In this document: positions 26,155 to 36,119 of the stretch, piece by piece
Layout: every line of letters starts with the position of its first letter
Position numbering within the stretch: the first letter of the stretch is position 1
From: Siminovitchia thermophila
Lineage (GTDB): Bacteria; Bacillota; Bacilli; Bacillales; Bacillaceae_C
DNA: 64,000 bases
NCBI RefSeq assembly: GCF_016909185.1
Contig: NZ_JAFBFH010000007.1
Span: forward strand, 62,001 to 126,000
Direction: 5' to 3'
Position numbers and translations under genes: made by a program
Notes under the pieces: model-generated
What the model saw: the letters and a program-made list of their open reading frames with translations, nothing else
Told to the model about the DNA's origin: nothing
Databases searched by the model: none

Positions 26155-27123
26155 GTGAAAAGAATACATATGTTATTAGCCGCGCTTTTCCTTGTGGCCG
26201 GGCTGTTGGCTGGCTGTGGAAGCAAAGATGAACCAAAGAATGAAAGCGTGGAACCTAAGACGACGGATGAAGCCAAGGAAACGGGTTTTCCGATAACGAT
26301 TAAAGATGGAGTGGACAAAGAAGTCACGATTGAAAAGAAACCGGAAAGAATCGTTTCGCTGATTCCGAGCAATACGGAAATTGTGTATGCAATCGGTGCA
26401 GGCAATGAAGTGGTGGGTGTTAATGAGAACGACGATTATCCTGAGGAAGCGGCGAAAAAAGAAAAGGTTGCCGGAATGGAGTTAAATGTGGAAAAAATCA
26501 TTTCTCTCGAACCGGATCTTGTTCTTGCCCATGGATCAGGAATGGACGTATGGGAAGGCGGATTAAAGCAGCTTGAGGAAAGCGGTGTGACAGTTCTTGT
26601 TGTACATAACGCGCAAAGTTTTAGTGATACGTATGAAACGATTGAAATGATTGGGAAAGCCACGGGACATGAAAAAGAAGCAGAAGAAGTCGTACAAGAA
26701 ATGAAATCCAAACTGGAAGAAATCAAGGAAAAAGCAGAGAAGATTCAAGAAGAAGAGAAGAAGTCGGTTTTTGTCGAGCTCTCCCCTCCTCCCGAAATGT
26801 ATGCAGCCGGGAAAAACACCTTTATGGATGAAATGCTGGCTATTATTAACGCGAAAAACGCTGTGGAAGAAGAAGGGTGGCCAAAAATGAATGAAGAGGC
26901 CATTATTGCGATGAATCCCGATGTGATCATCGTCAATTATAGTTATGTGGAAAATGCTACCGATGCAGTAATGGCACGCACTGGCTGGCAAGATATGAAC
27001 GCGGTAAAGGAAGAACGGGTCATTGCGGTCAACGAAGATTTGGTGAGCCGATCCGGCCCACGTTTGGCTGAAGGAGTAGAGGAGCTTGCAAAGGCTGTTT
27101 ATCCGGATGTTTTCAAAGAATAA
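26155..27123 (+). CDS. btuF: Cobalamin ABC transporter substrate-binding lipoprotein (BtuF-like)
   Basis: A lipoprotein of about 322 residues. After KRIHMLLAALFLVAGLLAGCGS the lipobox LLAGC gives the acylated Cys. The mature part is a class III periplasmic-binding-type protein: RIVSLIPSNTEIVYAIGAG, LEPDLVLAHG, a helical backbone segment rich in Glu and Lys, and NPDVIIVNYS. The family also includes haem and siderophore binders; the B12 riboswitch directly upstream points to cobalamin. GTG at 26155 follows GGGGATGG; in-frame ATG codons at 26140 and 26146 are possible but overlap that site. Its 3' end overlaps the permease gene by 17 bases. Confidence 0.88.
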   Translation: MKRIHMLLAALFLVAGLLAGCGSKDEPKNESVEPKTTDEAKETGFPITIKDGVDKEVTIEKKPERIVSLIPSNTEIVYAIGAGNEVVGVNENDDYPEEAAKKEKVAGMELNVEKIISLEPDLVLAHGSGMDVWEGGLKQLEESGVTVLVVHNAQSFSDTYETIEMIGKATGHEKEAEEVVQEMKSKLEEIKEKAEKIQEEEKKSVFVELSPPPEMYAAGKNTFMDEMLAIINAKNAVEEEGWPKMNEEAIIAMNPDVIIVNYSYVENATDAVMARTGWQDMNAVKEERVIAVNEDLVSRSGPRLAEGVEELAKAVYPDVFKE

Positions 27124-28147
27124 TCCTTTTTTTCCCTATATCATTGCGATCGGGCTGTTGATTGCCGTAATGCTTGTCAGTATCTCGACGGGTTCCGTAA
27201 AGGTGCCCATACTGGATGTTGCACGCATTATTGGCAGTGAAGCTTTTTACCTTCCGATCGAATTTCCCTCTGATCCCATGTATACGAATATTGTCATGAA
27301 TATTCGTTTGCCCCGCGTCGTGCTTGCCGGACTGGTGGGAGCGGCTTTGGCGATTGCCGGAGCTGCTTTTCAAGGGCTGTTGCGCAATCCACTGGCGGAC
27401 CCTTATACGCTCGGTGTTTCATCGGGCGCTTCTGTTGGCGCGGTCATTACACTTTTTTATCAATTGTCCCTGCCTTTGGTTGGAATGTATACACTGCCGC
27501 TATTAAGCATTGTTTGCGCATTTATTACCGTCATTTTGGTACTTTCTTTTGCGCGCAGCATTGACAGAACGATGAAAGTGGAAACGATCATATTGACGGG
27601 GATTATTTTCAGCTCTTTCCTTGGCGCCTTTATCTCGTTGATGATTGCTTTATCCGGAGAGGAGCTGCGCCAAATCATCGGCTGGCTTTTGGGAAGCGTC
27701 TCGATGAGGGGCTGGAGCTTTGTGAAAATTATTTTGCCGTTTTTACTGGTCGGCAGCCTTATTCTTTTTTGGAACGCGCGTGAACTGAATGCGATCGCTT
27801 TTGGAGAAGAACGGGCCAAACATCTTGGCGTCAACGTAGGCCCAAGAAAGGTGGCCGTCTTGGCGTCCAGCTCTGTCCTGACAGGGGCGGCTGTCGCAGT
27901 GTCGGGAACGATCGGTTTTGTGGGTCTTGTCATTCCCCATCTGGTGAGAATTGTCTGGGGGCCGGACCATAAACACTTGCTTCCGCTTTCTGTTTTGGCG
28001 GGAGCGTCTTTCCTCATCTTGGCAGATCTTGTGGCTAGAACGATCATCGATCCTGCCGAGCTTCCGATCGGAGTGATTACCGCATTGATCGGGGCCCCGG
28101 TGTTTGCCGTCATTTTAATACGAAGAAAATTAGGGAAAAGAAGCTGA
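27107..28147 (+). CDS. btuC: Cobalamin ABC transporter permease (BtuC-like, FecCD family)
   Basis: About 346 residues with roughly ten hydrophobic helices and FecCD hallmarks: RLPRVVLAGLVGAALAIAGAAFQGLLRNPLADPYTLGVSSGAS, GLVIPHLVR and ELPIGVITALIGAPVFAVIL. The start ATG at 27107 lies inside the end of btuF (17-base overlap; an in-frame TTG at 27086 is possible), so the two are translationally coupled. A terminator follows within a few bases of the stop. No ATPase gene is found in this unit, although BtuC-type permeases need one; it must be encoded elsewhere or shared. Confidence 0.9.
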   Translation: MFSKNNPFFPYIIAIGLLIAVMLVSISTGSVKVPILDVARIIGSEAFYLPIEFPSDPMYTNIVMNIRLPRVVLAGLVGAALAIAGAAFQGLLRNPLADPYTLGVSSGASVGAVITLFYQLSLPLVGMYTLPLLSIVCAFITVILVLSFARSIDRTMKVETIILTGIIFSSFLGAFISLMIALSGEELRQIIGWLLGSVSMRGWSFVKIILPFLLVGSLILFWNARELNAIAFGEERAKHLGVNVGPRKVAVLASSSVLTGAAVAVSGTIGFVGLVIPHLVRIVWGPDHKHLLPLSVLAGASFLILADLVARTIIDPAELPIGVITALIGAPVFAVILIRRKLGKRS

Positions 28148-28178
28148 AGGCTGTCCGGTTTGGGCAGCCTTCCTTTAT
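28147..28178 (+). terminator. Rho-independent terminator after btuC
   Basis: AAGGCTGTCC (28147-28156) pairs with GGGCAGCCTT (28162-28171), followed by CCTTTATT. The remaining gap to the fadF promoter (28179-28439) contains no gene. Confidence 0.75.
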
Positions 28179-28439
28179 TGTGTAAAGGAAAACCATAGGA
28201 TGGGCGTGTGGTTCCGAATAGTTTATTGCGAGGGTTAAAAAAAGCTTCGCTTTTACAGGTAGAAGCAAAGAGAAAAAATAAAAAGGATAGGGGAACCATT
28301 TTGGGGTTAGCCGGAAGAGTAGGACGGTTGGCGAACTTTCAGCAATAGAGGCTTTCATCCCTAAAGTAAACCACCCGTTTACATGAACGAATTTTGATGA
28401 ATCATAATAGAATTTCTCGAATCCATAGCAGGTTCCATC

Positions 28440-28467
28440 TTGACTGAATGCTCATTCATTATATAAT
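28440..28467 (+). promoter_or_regulatory. fadF promoter overlapped by a FadR operator
   Basis: TTGACT (28440-28445), 16 bases, TATAAT (28462-28467) forms a good SigA promoter. The 18 bases 28441-28458, TGACTGAATGCTCATTCA, match the B. subtilis FadR (YsiA) consensus TGAATGAMTANTCATTCA at all fixed positions except two. A repressor bound here would cover the -35 and spacer. In B. subtilis fadF (ywjF) belongs to the FadR regulon and is released by long-chain acyl-CoA. Confidence 0.75.
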
Positions 28468-28531
28468 GGTAGTAACAAGATTCGGAAAAGTGCCGGTTTT
28501 AAAAATAGATGAGAAGGGGGCACCAACTGTT

Positions 28532-30643
28532 ATGGATGGATTGCTATTGCTGAATTGGCTTGCTTTTGTATTCGTAACCGCTTACGGCGTTTACTTGTTT
28601 GTGTATGTGGTAAGAACACGGATTCAATTTATTAAACTGGGAAAAAAAGAAGAGTTTGATCGCAATGTGAAAGAAAGGCTTAAAAATATTTGGACGTACG
28701 TGTTTGGGCAGAAAAAGCTTTTAAAGGATAAAAAAAGCGGCATTATCCATGTGATGTTTTTTTATGGTTTCATTCTCGTGCAATTTGGGGCAATTGATTT
28801 TATTTGGAAAGGGCTTGCACCGGGATCCCATCTTCCGCTTGGCCCTCTTTATCCGGGATTTACTTTTTTCCAAGAGCTTGTCACACTTGTCATTTTAGTG
28901 GCGGTGGCCTGGGCGTTTTACCGCCGTTACATTGAAAAGCTTGTGCGCTTAAAGCGGGGATTTTATGCTGGGCTCGTATTGCTTTTTATTGGCGGACTGA
29001 TGGCTTCCGTCCTTCTGGGGAACGGAATGGCCCTCATCTGGGAAGGGGAAAATCTTACATGGACGGAGCCTGTTGCGTCAGGCATTGCGGCACTGTTTGG
29101 CTGGATGAGCCCGTTTGCAGCGGCGGTTGTGTTTTACGTCGCGTGGTGGGTGCATCTGCTTCTATTACTCGCTTTCTTAGTATATGTGCCTCAATCGAAG
29201 CACGCCCATTTAATTGCCGGTCCGGCTAATGTGTACCTGGAGCCGCTTGACAACGACGCGAAGTTGAAGCCGATTGATTTTGAGGATGAGTCCGCCGAGA
29301 CATTCGGTGTAGGAAAAATTGATGAATTTACAGATCTTCAGCTTCTTGACTTATACGCGTGTGTGGAATGCGGCCGCTGTACAAATATGTGTCCTGCGAC
29401 AGGTACAGGAAAAATGCTGTCGCCGATGGATATTATGATTAAGCTGCGTGACCATTTGACGAATTACGGGGCAGCTGTTACAAGAAAGCAGCCTTGGGTG
29501 CCGGCATATGCATTTGCCAATACGCTTGGAAACAGAATCGCAAAAGCGGGCAGCACAGAAGGAGCCGAGGAAGCCGCAGCGGCATTGGAGTATCAGCCGA
29601 GCATGATCGGGGATATCATTACAGAAGAGGAGCTGTGGGCGTGCACAACATGCCGGAACTGTGAAGACCAGTGCCCGGTTATGAACAAACACGTAAGCCA
29701 CATTATAGATATGCGGCGTTATCTCGTTTTAACAGAAGGAAAAATGGACCCTGATGCACAAAGAGCGATGCAAAATATTGAAAGACAAGGAAACCCGTGG
29801 GGATTGAATCGAAAAGAGAAAGAAAATTGGCGAGATTTGCGTGATGATGTTCATGTTCCGACGGTGAAAGAAATGAAGAAATCCGGCGAAGAATTTGAAT
29901 ACTTGCTTTGGGTTGGTGCAATGGGGGCTTTTGACAACAGAAGCCAGAAAATTGCTCTCTCTTTCGCCAAACTGTTGAATGAAGCCGGCGTTAAGTTCGC
30001 GATTCTCGGAAACAAAGAGAAAAACTCCGGAGATACGCCGCGCCGCCTTGGAAATGAGTTTCTATTTCAGGAATTGGCTGCGGCCAATATTAAAGAATTT
30101 GAGAAAAACAATGTGCGAAAAATTGTAACAATTGACCCGCATGCATATAATATTTTTAAAAATGAATATCCCGACTTTGGTTTGGAAGCGGAAGTATATC
30201 ACCATACAGAATTGCTTGCGCAATTGGTGGCGGAAGGACGCTTACAGCCAAAGTATGAGGTGAATGAAAAAATCACTTTCCATGATTCTTGTTATCTTGG
30301 AAGATATAACGAAGTGTATGATCCGCCGCGTGACATTTTAAAATCAATTCCCGGGGTAACCCTTGTGGAAATGGAGCGCACCCGGGAAAACGGGATGTGC
30401 TGTGGAGCTGGGGGCGGATTGATGTGGATGGAAGAAGATACAGGCCAGCGGATTAACGTGGCCAGGACAGAGCAGGCTCTTGTAACAGACCCTTCTGTTA
30501 TTAGTTCTGGTTGTCCATATTGCTTGACGATGTTGTCAGATGGCACGAAGGCAAAGGAAGTGGAAGACACTGTACAGACATATGATGTGGCAGAGCTTCT
30601 TGAAAAAGCCGTCTGTGGGGAAGAGAAAAAGGAGGCTTCATAA
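28532..30643 (+). CDS. fadF: FadF-type iron-sulfur oxidoreductase of fatty-acid oxidation
   Basis: A 703-residue membrane protein. Several N-terminal helices (residues about 5-225) resemble nitrate-reductase gamma/heterodisulfide-reductase membrane domains. Two 4Fe-4S motifs follow, CVECGRCTNMCP near residue 276 and CTTCRNCEDQCP near 370, and two cysteine-rich CCG domains, HDSCYLGRYN and CCGAGGG near 625. The protein probably passes electrons from ETF, reduced by acyl-CoA dehydrogenases, to the quinone pool. ATG at 28532 is chosen because AAGGGGG lies upstream and the N-terminus MDGLLLLNWLAF matches the family; the longer frame runs into the promoter. The FadR operator upstream fits this role. 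B. subtilis FadF is similar in length (705). Confidence 0.92.
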   Translation: MDGLLLLNWLAFVFVTAYGVYLFVYVVRTRIQFIKLGKKEEFDRNVKERLKNIWTYVFGQKKLLKDKKSGIIHVMFFYGFILVQFGAIDFIWKGLAPGSHLPLGPLYPGFTFFQELVTLVILVAVAWAFYRRYIEKLVRLKRGFYAGLVLLFIGGLMASVLLGNGMALIWEGENLTWTEPVASGIAALFGWMSPFAAAVVFYVAWWVHLLLLLAFLVYVPQSKHAHLIAGPANVYLEPLDNDAKLKPIDFEDESAETFGVGKIDEFTDLQLLDLYACVECGRCTNMCPATGTGKMLSPMDIMIKLRDHLTNYGAAVTRKQPWVPAYAFANTLGNRIAKAGSTEGAEEAAAALEYQPSMIGDIITEEELWACTTCRNCEDQCPVMNKHVSHIIDMRRYLVLTEGKMDPDAQRAMQNIERQGNPWGLNRKEKENWRDLRDDVHVPTVKEMKKSGEEFEYLLWVGAMGAFDNRSQKIALSFAKLLNEAGVKFAILGNKEKNSGDTPRRLGNEFLFQELAAANIKEFEKNNVRKIVTIDPHAYNIFKNEYPDFGLEAEVYHHTELLAQLVAEGRLQPKYEVNEKITFHDSCYLGRYNEVYDPPRDILKSIPGVTLVEMERTRENGMCCGAGGGLMWMEEDTGQRINVARTEQALVTDPSVISSGCPYCLTMLSDGTKAKEVEDTVQTYDVAELLEKAVCGEEKKEAS

Positions 30644-30687
30644 TGGTCAAGGTGCTTCAACAGAAGCGCCTTCCCGTTGGCTCTTAA
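30643..30687 (+). other. 14-codon frame coupled to the fadF stop
   Basis: ATG overlaps the fadF stop (TAATG) and has AAAAAGGAGG seven bases upstream; it would make MVKVLQQKRLPVGS. The strong ribosome binding site is the reason to list it. It may be the truncated start of a gene once next in the operon, or a coupled micro-ORF. No homology is recognised. Confidence 0.25.
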
Positions 30688-30688
30688 G

Positions 30689-30708
30689 TTGAGCGAGCGT
30701 TCAGTCAA
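30689..30708 (+). promoter_or_regulatory. Candidate TetR-family operator
   Basis: TTGAGCGAGCGTTCAGTCAA is an imperfect palindrome with 14 of 20 positions symmetric (TTGA--GA-CG-TC--TCAA). It keeps the outer TGA...TCA and inner GA...TC of FadR-type sites but differs in the rest, so it may serve another TetR regulator, such as the one at 36120-36770. It lies 1 kb before the thiolase operon. Confidence 0.4.
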
Positions 30709-30876
30709 TTTAATGTAAACGGTTTATCAGCTGGCAGTGAGGTTCCGCCCTTGGCATAATCGCGCTAAAACGATTGGAGGATAAGCTTGTAAGTTCCAAT
30801 AATACACTTTTTTCAGATTAGCAATCTACCGGCATGAACATGAAAATCTAACGATTGACATTATGAAAGGGAGGGA

Positions 30877-31059
30877 TTGAATTTTGGGAACAAGTTGATG
30901 TTGTTTATAAAAATAATAATTACTGTTTTAGGTCTGATATTAATCTTCACCGGTTTAGGGAATGACAGTATTTGGTTTGCAGTTTTTGTGGCACTTGTTA
31001 TCATTTTTATCATTTTTGATTCTGCTTTGGATTTTTTTAAAAAAAGAAATCCTAAATGA
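30877..31059 (+). CDS. Putative small membrane protein
   Basis: Up to 60 residues with two hydrophobic segments (LFIKIIITVLGLILIFTGLG and IWFAVFVALVIIFIIFDSAL) and a basic tail FFKKRNPK, typical of small two-helix membrane proteins. The start is uncertain: TTG 30877 is too close to AAAGGGAGGG (30866-30875), and ATG 30898 is far from it. No family is recognised. It lies between fadF and the thiolase operon in a stretch that otherwise looks inserted. Confidence 0.4.
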   Translation: MNFGNKLMLFIKIIITVLGLILIFTGLGNDSIWFAVFVALVIIFIIFDSALDFFKKRNPK

Positions 31060-31514
31060 ATCTGTAGAAAAGTCATAGCATGGCAGAGCATATACTCAGT
31101 GGATGCAAGAGGAAGAAAGTGAACGTGGCGGGTGTCTCTCATGGCTTGGTTGGTAGCGGGAGCATAAAAACGTTGGTAACTTTGCAGCACTCGAACCCTC
31201 TTTAGCACAGAGTTGAATCCAGTTGCCAATAACCGCCGAACAAGTAAAAACTTCGGTAGCGACACATCGAGGGATTCCGGTCACAAAAGGATGGCGGCGT
31301 ACAGGATGTACGAATGTAAGTGAAGCGCTAATCAGCCGTATCGTCAGCGCATGAAGGATAAGCGGAAGGTCGTCACTGGTTGAGTTTACAACAGGACGCT
31401 TTCAATCTGGGCCTTTGTTTCATTTTTTATCACTGGGCGGATTGCGTTTCGCAAACTAAGAATACCACATCGAGAAGCAATATCTGCATGCCCCCCTGTG
31501 GGCTTAACCTCATT
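31060..31514. other. Gene-free stretch before the dispersed repeat
   Basis: No frame with a ribosome binding site and recognisable product exists on either strand. The sequence is mixed in composition, and nothing could be assigned. Confidence 0.35.
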
Positions 31515-31670
31515 TATCCCGCATGTCAGGTGCCATATACACCGCTTCAAGACCTGAGTTGATACAAAAGAGTCTAAGTGGGAGAAAACAGCACCTCAAT
31601 GCCTGATTGGTTCAACTAACATTCAGCAGCAGATGGAAGAAAACTTCTACTGACTGAAATTTAGCTTTAT
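31515..31670 (+). repeat. Single diverged copy of the 155-bp two-hairpin repeat
   Basis: It runs from TATCCCGCATGTCAGGTGCC to TTTAGCTTTAT and keeps AGGTGCC/GGGAGAAAACAGCACCT, ATGCCTGATTGGTTCAACTAAC and the second hairpin (CATTCAGCAGCAG with CTTCTACTGACTG). It ends about 50 bases before the thiolase start, so it lies in the leader of that operon. It has more mismatches in its stems than the 1.3-1.7 kb copies. Confidence 0.8.
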
Positions 31671-31720
31671 TGAAAAAATTTTCATAGATGAAAAGATGTT
31701 AATAAAAAGGAGTGGGATTG

Positions 31721-32911
31721 ATGACAAGGTCAGTAATGGTAGCCGGAGCACGTACGCCATTTGGAAAATTCGGAGGGGCACTCGGTTCTTTAACAGCATC
31801 CGATCTTGGAGGAATTGCTGTAAAGGAAGCTTTGCGGCGTGCGAACGTACAGCCTGGAGAAGTCGAAGAAGTGATTTTGGGAACGGTCTTGCAGGGTGGA
31901 CAGGGGCAGATTCCATCGAGACAGGCGGCAAGGAAAGCCGGTGTCCCTTGGGAAGTTAAGACGGAAACGATCAATAAAGTGTGTGCGTCCGGAATGAGGG
32001 CCATTACGCTTGCGGATCAAATCATCCGAGCTGGTGATGAAGAAGTAATTGTCGCTGGAGGAATGGAGTCGATGTCCAATGCACCCTATGTTCTGCCAAA
32101 GGCACGATGGGGGTATAAAATGGGTGATGCTCATTTGGTCGACTTAATGATTTACGACGGATTGACGTGTGCCTTTTCCGGGGTTCACATGGGGAATTAC
32201 GGAAATCGTACGGCCAGAGAGTTTGAGATTACAAGAGAAGCCCAGGATGAATGGGCGCTTAGAAGCCATGAACGGGCGCTTGCCGCAATGGAAAAAGGAG
32301 TGCTGGCCGAAGAAATCGTTCCGGTCGAAGTCCCGCGGCGAAAAGGAGAGCCACTCATTGTGACGGAAGACGAAGCGCCGAGAAAAGATACTACTTTGGA
32401 GAAACTTGCGAAACTAAAGCCGGCCTTTGATGGGGACGGAACGATTACGGCAGGAAATGCACCGGGTGTCAACGATGGTGCGGCGGCGGTTGTATTAATG
32501 AACGAAGAGCGGGCGAAACGAGAAGGGAAGGAACTGCTCGCATACATCATCGGTCACGCAGAAGTCGCAGTTGAAGCAAAAGACTTTCCTCAGACACCGG
32601 GACTCGTGATTCATAAGCTGCTTGAAAAAACGGGTAAGATCTTGGAGGAGATCGACTTATTTGAAATTAACGAGGCATTTGCAGCTGTCGCTTTGACGAG
32701 TGGCAAAATTGCCCATCTTGATCATGAAAAAGTGAATGTAAATGGCGGGGCGGTAGCTTTGGGACATCCAATCGGCGCAAGCGGCGCCCGAATTTTGATA
32801 ACGCTCGCATACGAATTAAAGCGACGCGGCGGCGGACTGGGCATCGCCTCAATATGTTCCGGCGGAGGCCAGGGAGATGCTGTCATGATTGAAGTGCCCA
32901 AAACAAACTGA
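31721..32911 (+). CDS. mmgA: Acetyl-CoA C-acetyltransferase (thiolase)
   Basis: A 396-residue thiolase that condenses or cleaves acetoacetyl-CoA. The nucleophilic Cys lies in [10 protein letters not shown] near residue 88; the distal [18 protein letters not shown] and CSGGGQGDA give the catalytic His and second Cys. ATG at 31721 has AAAAAGGAG eight bases upstream; an in-frame GTG at 31712 overlaps that site. It is the first gene of a tightly spaced operon (thiolase, 3-hydroxybutyryl-CoA dehydrogenase, two acyl-CoA dehydrogenases, TetR, icmF). The symbol follows B. subtilis mmgA, but the role here may be C4-acyl-CoA metabolism in vegetative cells. Confidence 0.93.
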   Translation: MTRSVMVAGARTPFGKFGGALGSLTASDLGGIAVKEALRRANVQPGEVEEVILGTVLQGGQGQIPSRQAARKAGVPWEVKTETINKVCASGMRAITLADQIIRAGDEEVIVAGGMESMSNAPYVLPKARWGYKMGDAHLVDLMIYDGLTCAFSGVHMGNYGNRTAREFEITREAQDEWALRSHERALAAMEKGVLAEEIVPVEVPRRKGEPLIVTEDEAPRKDTTLEKLAKLKPAFDGDGTITAGNAPGVNDGAAAVVLMNEERAKREGKELLAYIIGHAEVAVEAKDFPQTPGLVIHKLLEKTGKILEEIDLFEINEAFAAVALTSGKIAHLDHEKVNVNGGAVALGHPIGASGARILITLAYELKRRGGGLGIASICSGGGQGDAVMIEVPKTN

Positions 32912-32924
32912 GGGAGGAAAAACG

Positions 32925-33776
32925 ATGGAAATTCAAAACGTATTCGTTGTAGGAGCGGGACAAATGGGTTCAGGGATTGCCCAAGTATGCGCGCAGGCTG
33001 GTTATCAAGTTTTTTTAAATGATCTGCAAACAGATATTGTTGATAAAGGACTAAGCGTTATTGAGAAAAATCTGGATCGGCAAGTGCAAAAAGAGAGAAT
33101 AACAGAAAACGAGAAATATAACATTATCGGCAGGATCACCACATCGACCGATGTAAAGGATGCGGAGAAAGCCGATGTCGTCATCGAAGCAGCTATTGAA
33201 AATATGGAAGTCAAGACACGGATTTTTGAAACACTTGATAAGCATGCTCCTGCCCATGCTATCTTGGCGTCAAATACATCTTCACTCCCGATTACGGAAA
33301 TAGCAGCTGCAACAAAGCGGCCGGGGAAAGTAATCGGCATGCACTTTATGAACCCCGTCCCGGTCATGCAACTCGTTGAAATTATCCGGGGGCTCGCCAC
33401 GGAAGATGAAGTGTACCAGTCGATCGAAAGCATGACGAAAAGTTTGAAAAAGGTCCCTGTTGCAGTGAATGATTTTCCGGGATTTGTTTCAAACCGGGTA
33501 CTCATGCCCATGATCAATGAAGCCATTTACACATTGTATGAAGGGGTGGCCACAGAAGAAGCGATCGATGAAGTGATGAAGCTTGGAATGAATCATCCGA
33601 TGGGACCGCTCACTCTTGCAGATTTTATCGGACTGGATACCTGTCTATACATTATGGAAACCCTTCATGAAGGGTTCGGCGACGATAAATACCGCCCATG
33701 CCCACTATTGAGGAAATATGTGAAAGCGGGTTGGCTCGGCAAAAAGGCGGGACGCGGTTTTTACAAGTATGAATAA
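32925..33776 (+). CDS. mmgB: 3-hydroxybutyryl-CoA dehydrogenase
   Basis: A 283-residue NAD(P)-dependent dehydrogenase acting on 3-hydroxybutyryl-CoA/acetoacetyl-CoA. The Rossmann motif [11 protein letters not shown] is at the N-terminus; [12 protein letters not shown] and [14 protein letters not shown] (containing the catalytic His) follow, then [15 protein letters not shown] in the C-terminal domain. ATG at 32925 follows GGGAGGAAAAACG, 13 bases after the thiolase stop. Length and motifs are those of the single-domain bacterial Hbd/MmgB group. Confidence 0.94.
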   Translation: MEIQNVFVVGAGQMGSGIAQVCAQAGYQVFLNDLQTDIVDKGLSVIEKNLDRQVQKERITENEKYNIIGRITTSTDVKDAEKADVVIEAAIENMEVKTRIFETLDKHAPAHAILASNTSSLPITEIAAATKRPGKVIGMHFMNPVPVMQLVEIIRGLATEDEVYQSIESMTKSLKKVPVAVNDFPGFVSNRVLMPMINEAIYTLYEGVATEEAIDEVMKLGMNHPMGPLTLADFIGLDTCLYIMETLHEGFGDDKYRPCPLLRKYVKAGWLGKKAGRGFYKYE

Positions 33777-33808
33777 CCGCGCCGGGATACATCAGGGAGG
33801 GAATGAGC

Positions 33809-34945
33809 ATGGACCTTCGGTTGACGGAAGAACAATTGATGATGAGGAAAATGGTTCGCGAGTTTGCTAAAAGCGAGATAGAACCGTTTGTAGAAGAAAT
33901 GGAAAATGGAAAGTTCCCGCGACAGATTTTAAATAAAATGGGAGAGCTCGGCTTGATGGGAATTACTGTTCCGGAACACTATGGCGGATCCGGCATGGAC
34001 TTTATCTCCTACATTATTGCCATAAATGAGCTTTCCAAAGTAAGTGCTACAGTAGGAGTTATCTTATCCGTCCATACATCTGTTGGTACAAACCCGATAT
34101 TAAAATTTGGAACGGAAGCGCAAAAGAAGAAGTATGTTAGAAAATTGGCCACGGGCAAGGCGCTGGCCGCATTCTGTTTGACAGAGCCGGGGGCAGGATC
34201 GGATGCCGGCGCGATCAAAACGAGCGCGGTCCGTAAAGGAAATGACTTCATGATTAACGGCTCTAAAGTCTTTATTACAAACGGCGGCGAAGCAGATATT
34301 TATATTGTTTTTGCCGTAACAGATCCGAGCCGGGGAAAACGGGGCGTTTCAGCTTTTATCGTTGAAAAAGGCACGCCCGGGCTTGTGATCGGCAAAGATG
34401 AGAAAAAAATGGGACTCAATGGATCAAGAACCGTTGCCATCACGTTTGAGGACATGAAAGTTCCGGCAGACAATCTGCTCGGTGAAGAAGGAAATGGTTT
34501 TAAAATCGCTCTGTCGAATTTAAATACCGGCCGTATCGGCATTGCGGCCCAGGCGCTTGGCATCGCAGAAGCGGCGTTAGAAGCCGCGACGAAATATGCT
34601 ACGGAAAGAAAACAGTTTGGAAAGCCGATATCAGAACAACAGGGAATTGCTTTTAAACTGGCGGACATGGCGACAAATGTGGAAAGCGCCAGGCTTCTTG
34701 TGTACCGGGCTGCGGCGATGTGTTCTTCTAGCGAACAGTGTGTCAAAGAAGTATCAATGGCCAAATTGTTCGCTTCCAAAACAGCGGTGGAGACGGCCAT
34801 TGAGGCAGTTCAGGTGTTCGGGGGCTACGGTTATACGAAAGAGTATCCCGTTGAAAGGTTTTTCAGGGATGCCAAAGTGACAGAAATATATGAAGGTACG
34901 AGTGAAATCCAGAGAATGGTGATTAGCAAACATTTGTTGAACTAA
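33809..34945 (+). CDS. mmgC: Acyl-CoA dehydrogenase, short-chain type
   Basis: A 378-residue FAD enzyme oxidising acyl-CoA to the 2-enoyl-CoA with ETF as acceptor. [18 protein letters not shown] and [15 protein letters not shown] line the flavin/substrate site; the C-terminal [35 protein letters not shown] holds the catalytic Glu in YEGT. ATG at 33809 is preferred over ATG 33803 because CAGGGAGGG stands eight bases before it. It is closely related to the next gene; the two probably handle different acyl chains such as butyryl- and isobutyryl-CoA, which cannot be decided by eye. Confidence 0.92.
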   Translation: MDLRLTEEQLMMRKMVREFAKSEIEPFVEEMENGKFPRQILNKMGELGLMGITVPEHYGGSGMDFISYIIAINELSKVSATVGVILSVHTSVGTNPILKFGTEAQKKKYVRKLATGKALAAFCLTEPGAGSDAGAIKTSAVRKGNDFMINGSKVFITNGGEADIYIVFAVTDPSRGKRGVSAFIVEKGTPGLVIGKDEKKMGLNGSRTVAITFEDMKVPADNLLGEEGNGFKIALSNLNTGRIGIAAQALGIAEAALEAATKYATERKQFGKPISEQQGIAFKLADMATNVESARLLVYRAAAMCSSSEQCVKEVSMAKLFASKTAVETAIEAVQVFGGYGYTKEYPVERFFRDAKVTEIYEGTSEIQRMVISKHLLN

Positions 34946-34958
34946 AGGAGTGGTTGGG

Positions 34959-36095
34959 ATGAATTTTAAATTGAGTGAAGAGCATGAAATGATTCGAAAA
35001 ATGGTGCGGGACTTTGCGGTAAACGAAGTGGAACCAACAGCAGCGATACGTGATGAAGAAGAACGCTTTGACATGGATATATTCAAACAAATGGCTGATC
35101 TCGGACTGACAGGCATCCCCTGGCCGGAACAATATGGCGGGATTGGCAGTGATTATTTAGCTTATTGTATCGCAGTAGAAGAATTATCACGTGTTTGCGC
35201 TTCCATTGGCGTGACGCTTTCGGCTCATACTTCTTTGGCGGGCTGGCCGGTATATAAGTTCGGTACAGAGGAGCAAAAACAAACATATTTGAAGCCAATG
35301 GCTGAAGGAACAAAAATGGGCGCATACGGATTGACAGAGCCGGGGTCAGGATCAGACGCGGGGGCTATGAAAACGACAGCGCGCGATGACGGGGATCACT
35401 TTGTCTTGAACGGATCGAAAATATTTATTACAAACGGAGGAATTGCGGATATATACATTGTTTTTGCATTAACGGACCCGAACGATAAACGGAGCTCCAC
35501 CGCTTTTATTATTGAAAAAGACTTCGAAGGCTTCTCTGTGGGCAAAAAAGAGAAAAAACTCGGGATTCGCTCTTCACCGACGACCGAAATCATTTTTGAT
35601 GAGTGTAAAGTGCCGAAGAAAAATATGCTGGGGGAAGTAGGGCAAGGATTCAAAATAGCGATGATGACGCTGGATGGCGGCAGAAATGGAATCGCCGCCC
35701 AAGCAGTCGGCATTGCACAGGGGGCACTTGACGCGGCGCTGGCTTATGCGAAGGACCGAAAACAGTTCGGAAGGCCGATAGCCGATAACCAGGCCATTTC
35801 TTTCAAACTTGCCGATATGGCCACGGCCATTGAAGCTTCCCGTCTATTAACATACCAGGCTGCTTGGCTGGAGTCTGAAGGTTTGCCTTACGGAAAAGAA
35901 TCAGCCATGTCAAAGCTGATGGCGGGAGACACCGCGATGAAAGTAACAACGGAAGCGGTGCAAATTTTCGGCGGGTACGGCTATACGAAGGACTATCCGG
36001 TCGAACGATACATGCGCGATGCGAAAATCACCCAAATATATGAGGGAACACAAGAAATTCAAAGGCTTGTCATTTCTAGAATGCTGACAAATTAA
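34959..36095 (+). CDS. acdA: Acyl-CoA dehydrogenase
   Basis: A 378-residue acyl-CoA dehydrogenase, paralogue of the preceding gene, with [32 protein letters not shown] and [35 protein letters not shown] (catalytic Glu in YEGT). In B. subtilis acdA stands between fadF and rpoE, and this copy holds the equivalent position, which supports the symbol. ATG at 34959 has AAAGGAG eight bases upstream. It starts 14 bases after the previous stop, and the TetR gene follows at once, so the operon continues. Confidence 0.93.
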   Translation: MNFKLSEEHEMIRKMVRDFAVNEVEPTAAIRDEEERFDMDIFKQMADLGLTGIPWPEQYGGIGSDYLAYCIAVEELSRVCASIGVTLSAHTSLAGWPVYKFGTEEQKQTYLKPMAEGTKMGAYGLTEPGSGSDAGAMKTTARDDGDHFVLNGSKIFITNGGIADIYIVFALTDPNDKRSSTAFIIEKDFEGFSVGKKEKKLGIRSSPTTEIIFDECKVPKKNMLGEVGQGFKIAMMTLDGGRNGIAAQAVGIAQGALDAALAYAKDRKQFGRPIADNQAISFKLADMATAIEASRLLTYQAAWLESEGLPYGKESAMSKLMAGDTAMKVTTEAVQIFGGYGYTKDYPVERYMRDAKITQIYEGTQEIQRLVISRMLTN

Positions 36096-36119
36096 ATGAG
36101 AAAGAAGGTGAATATACCG

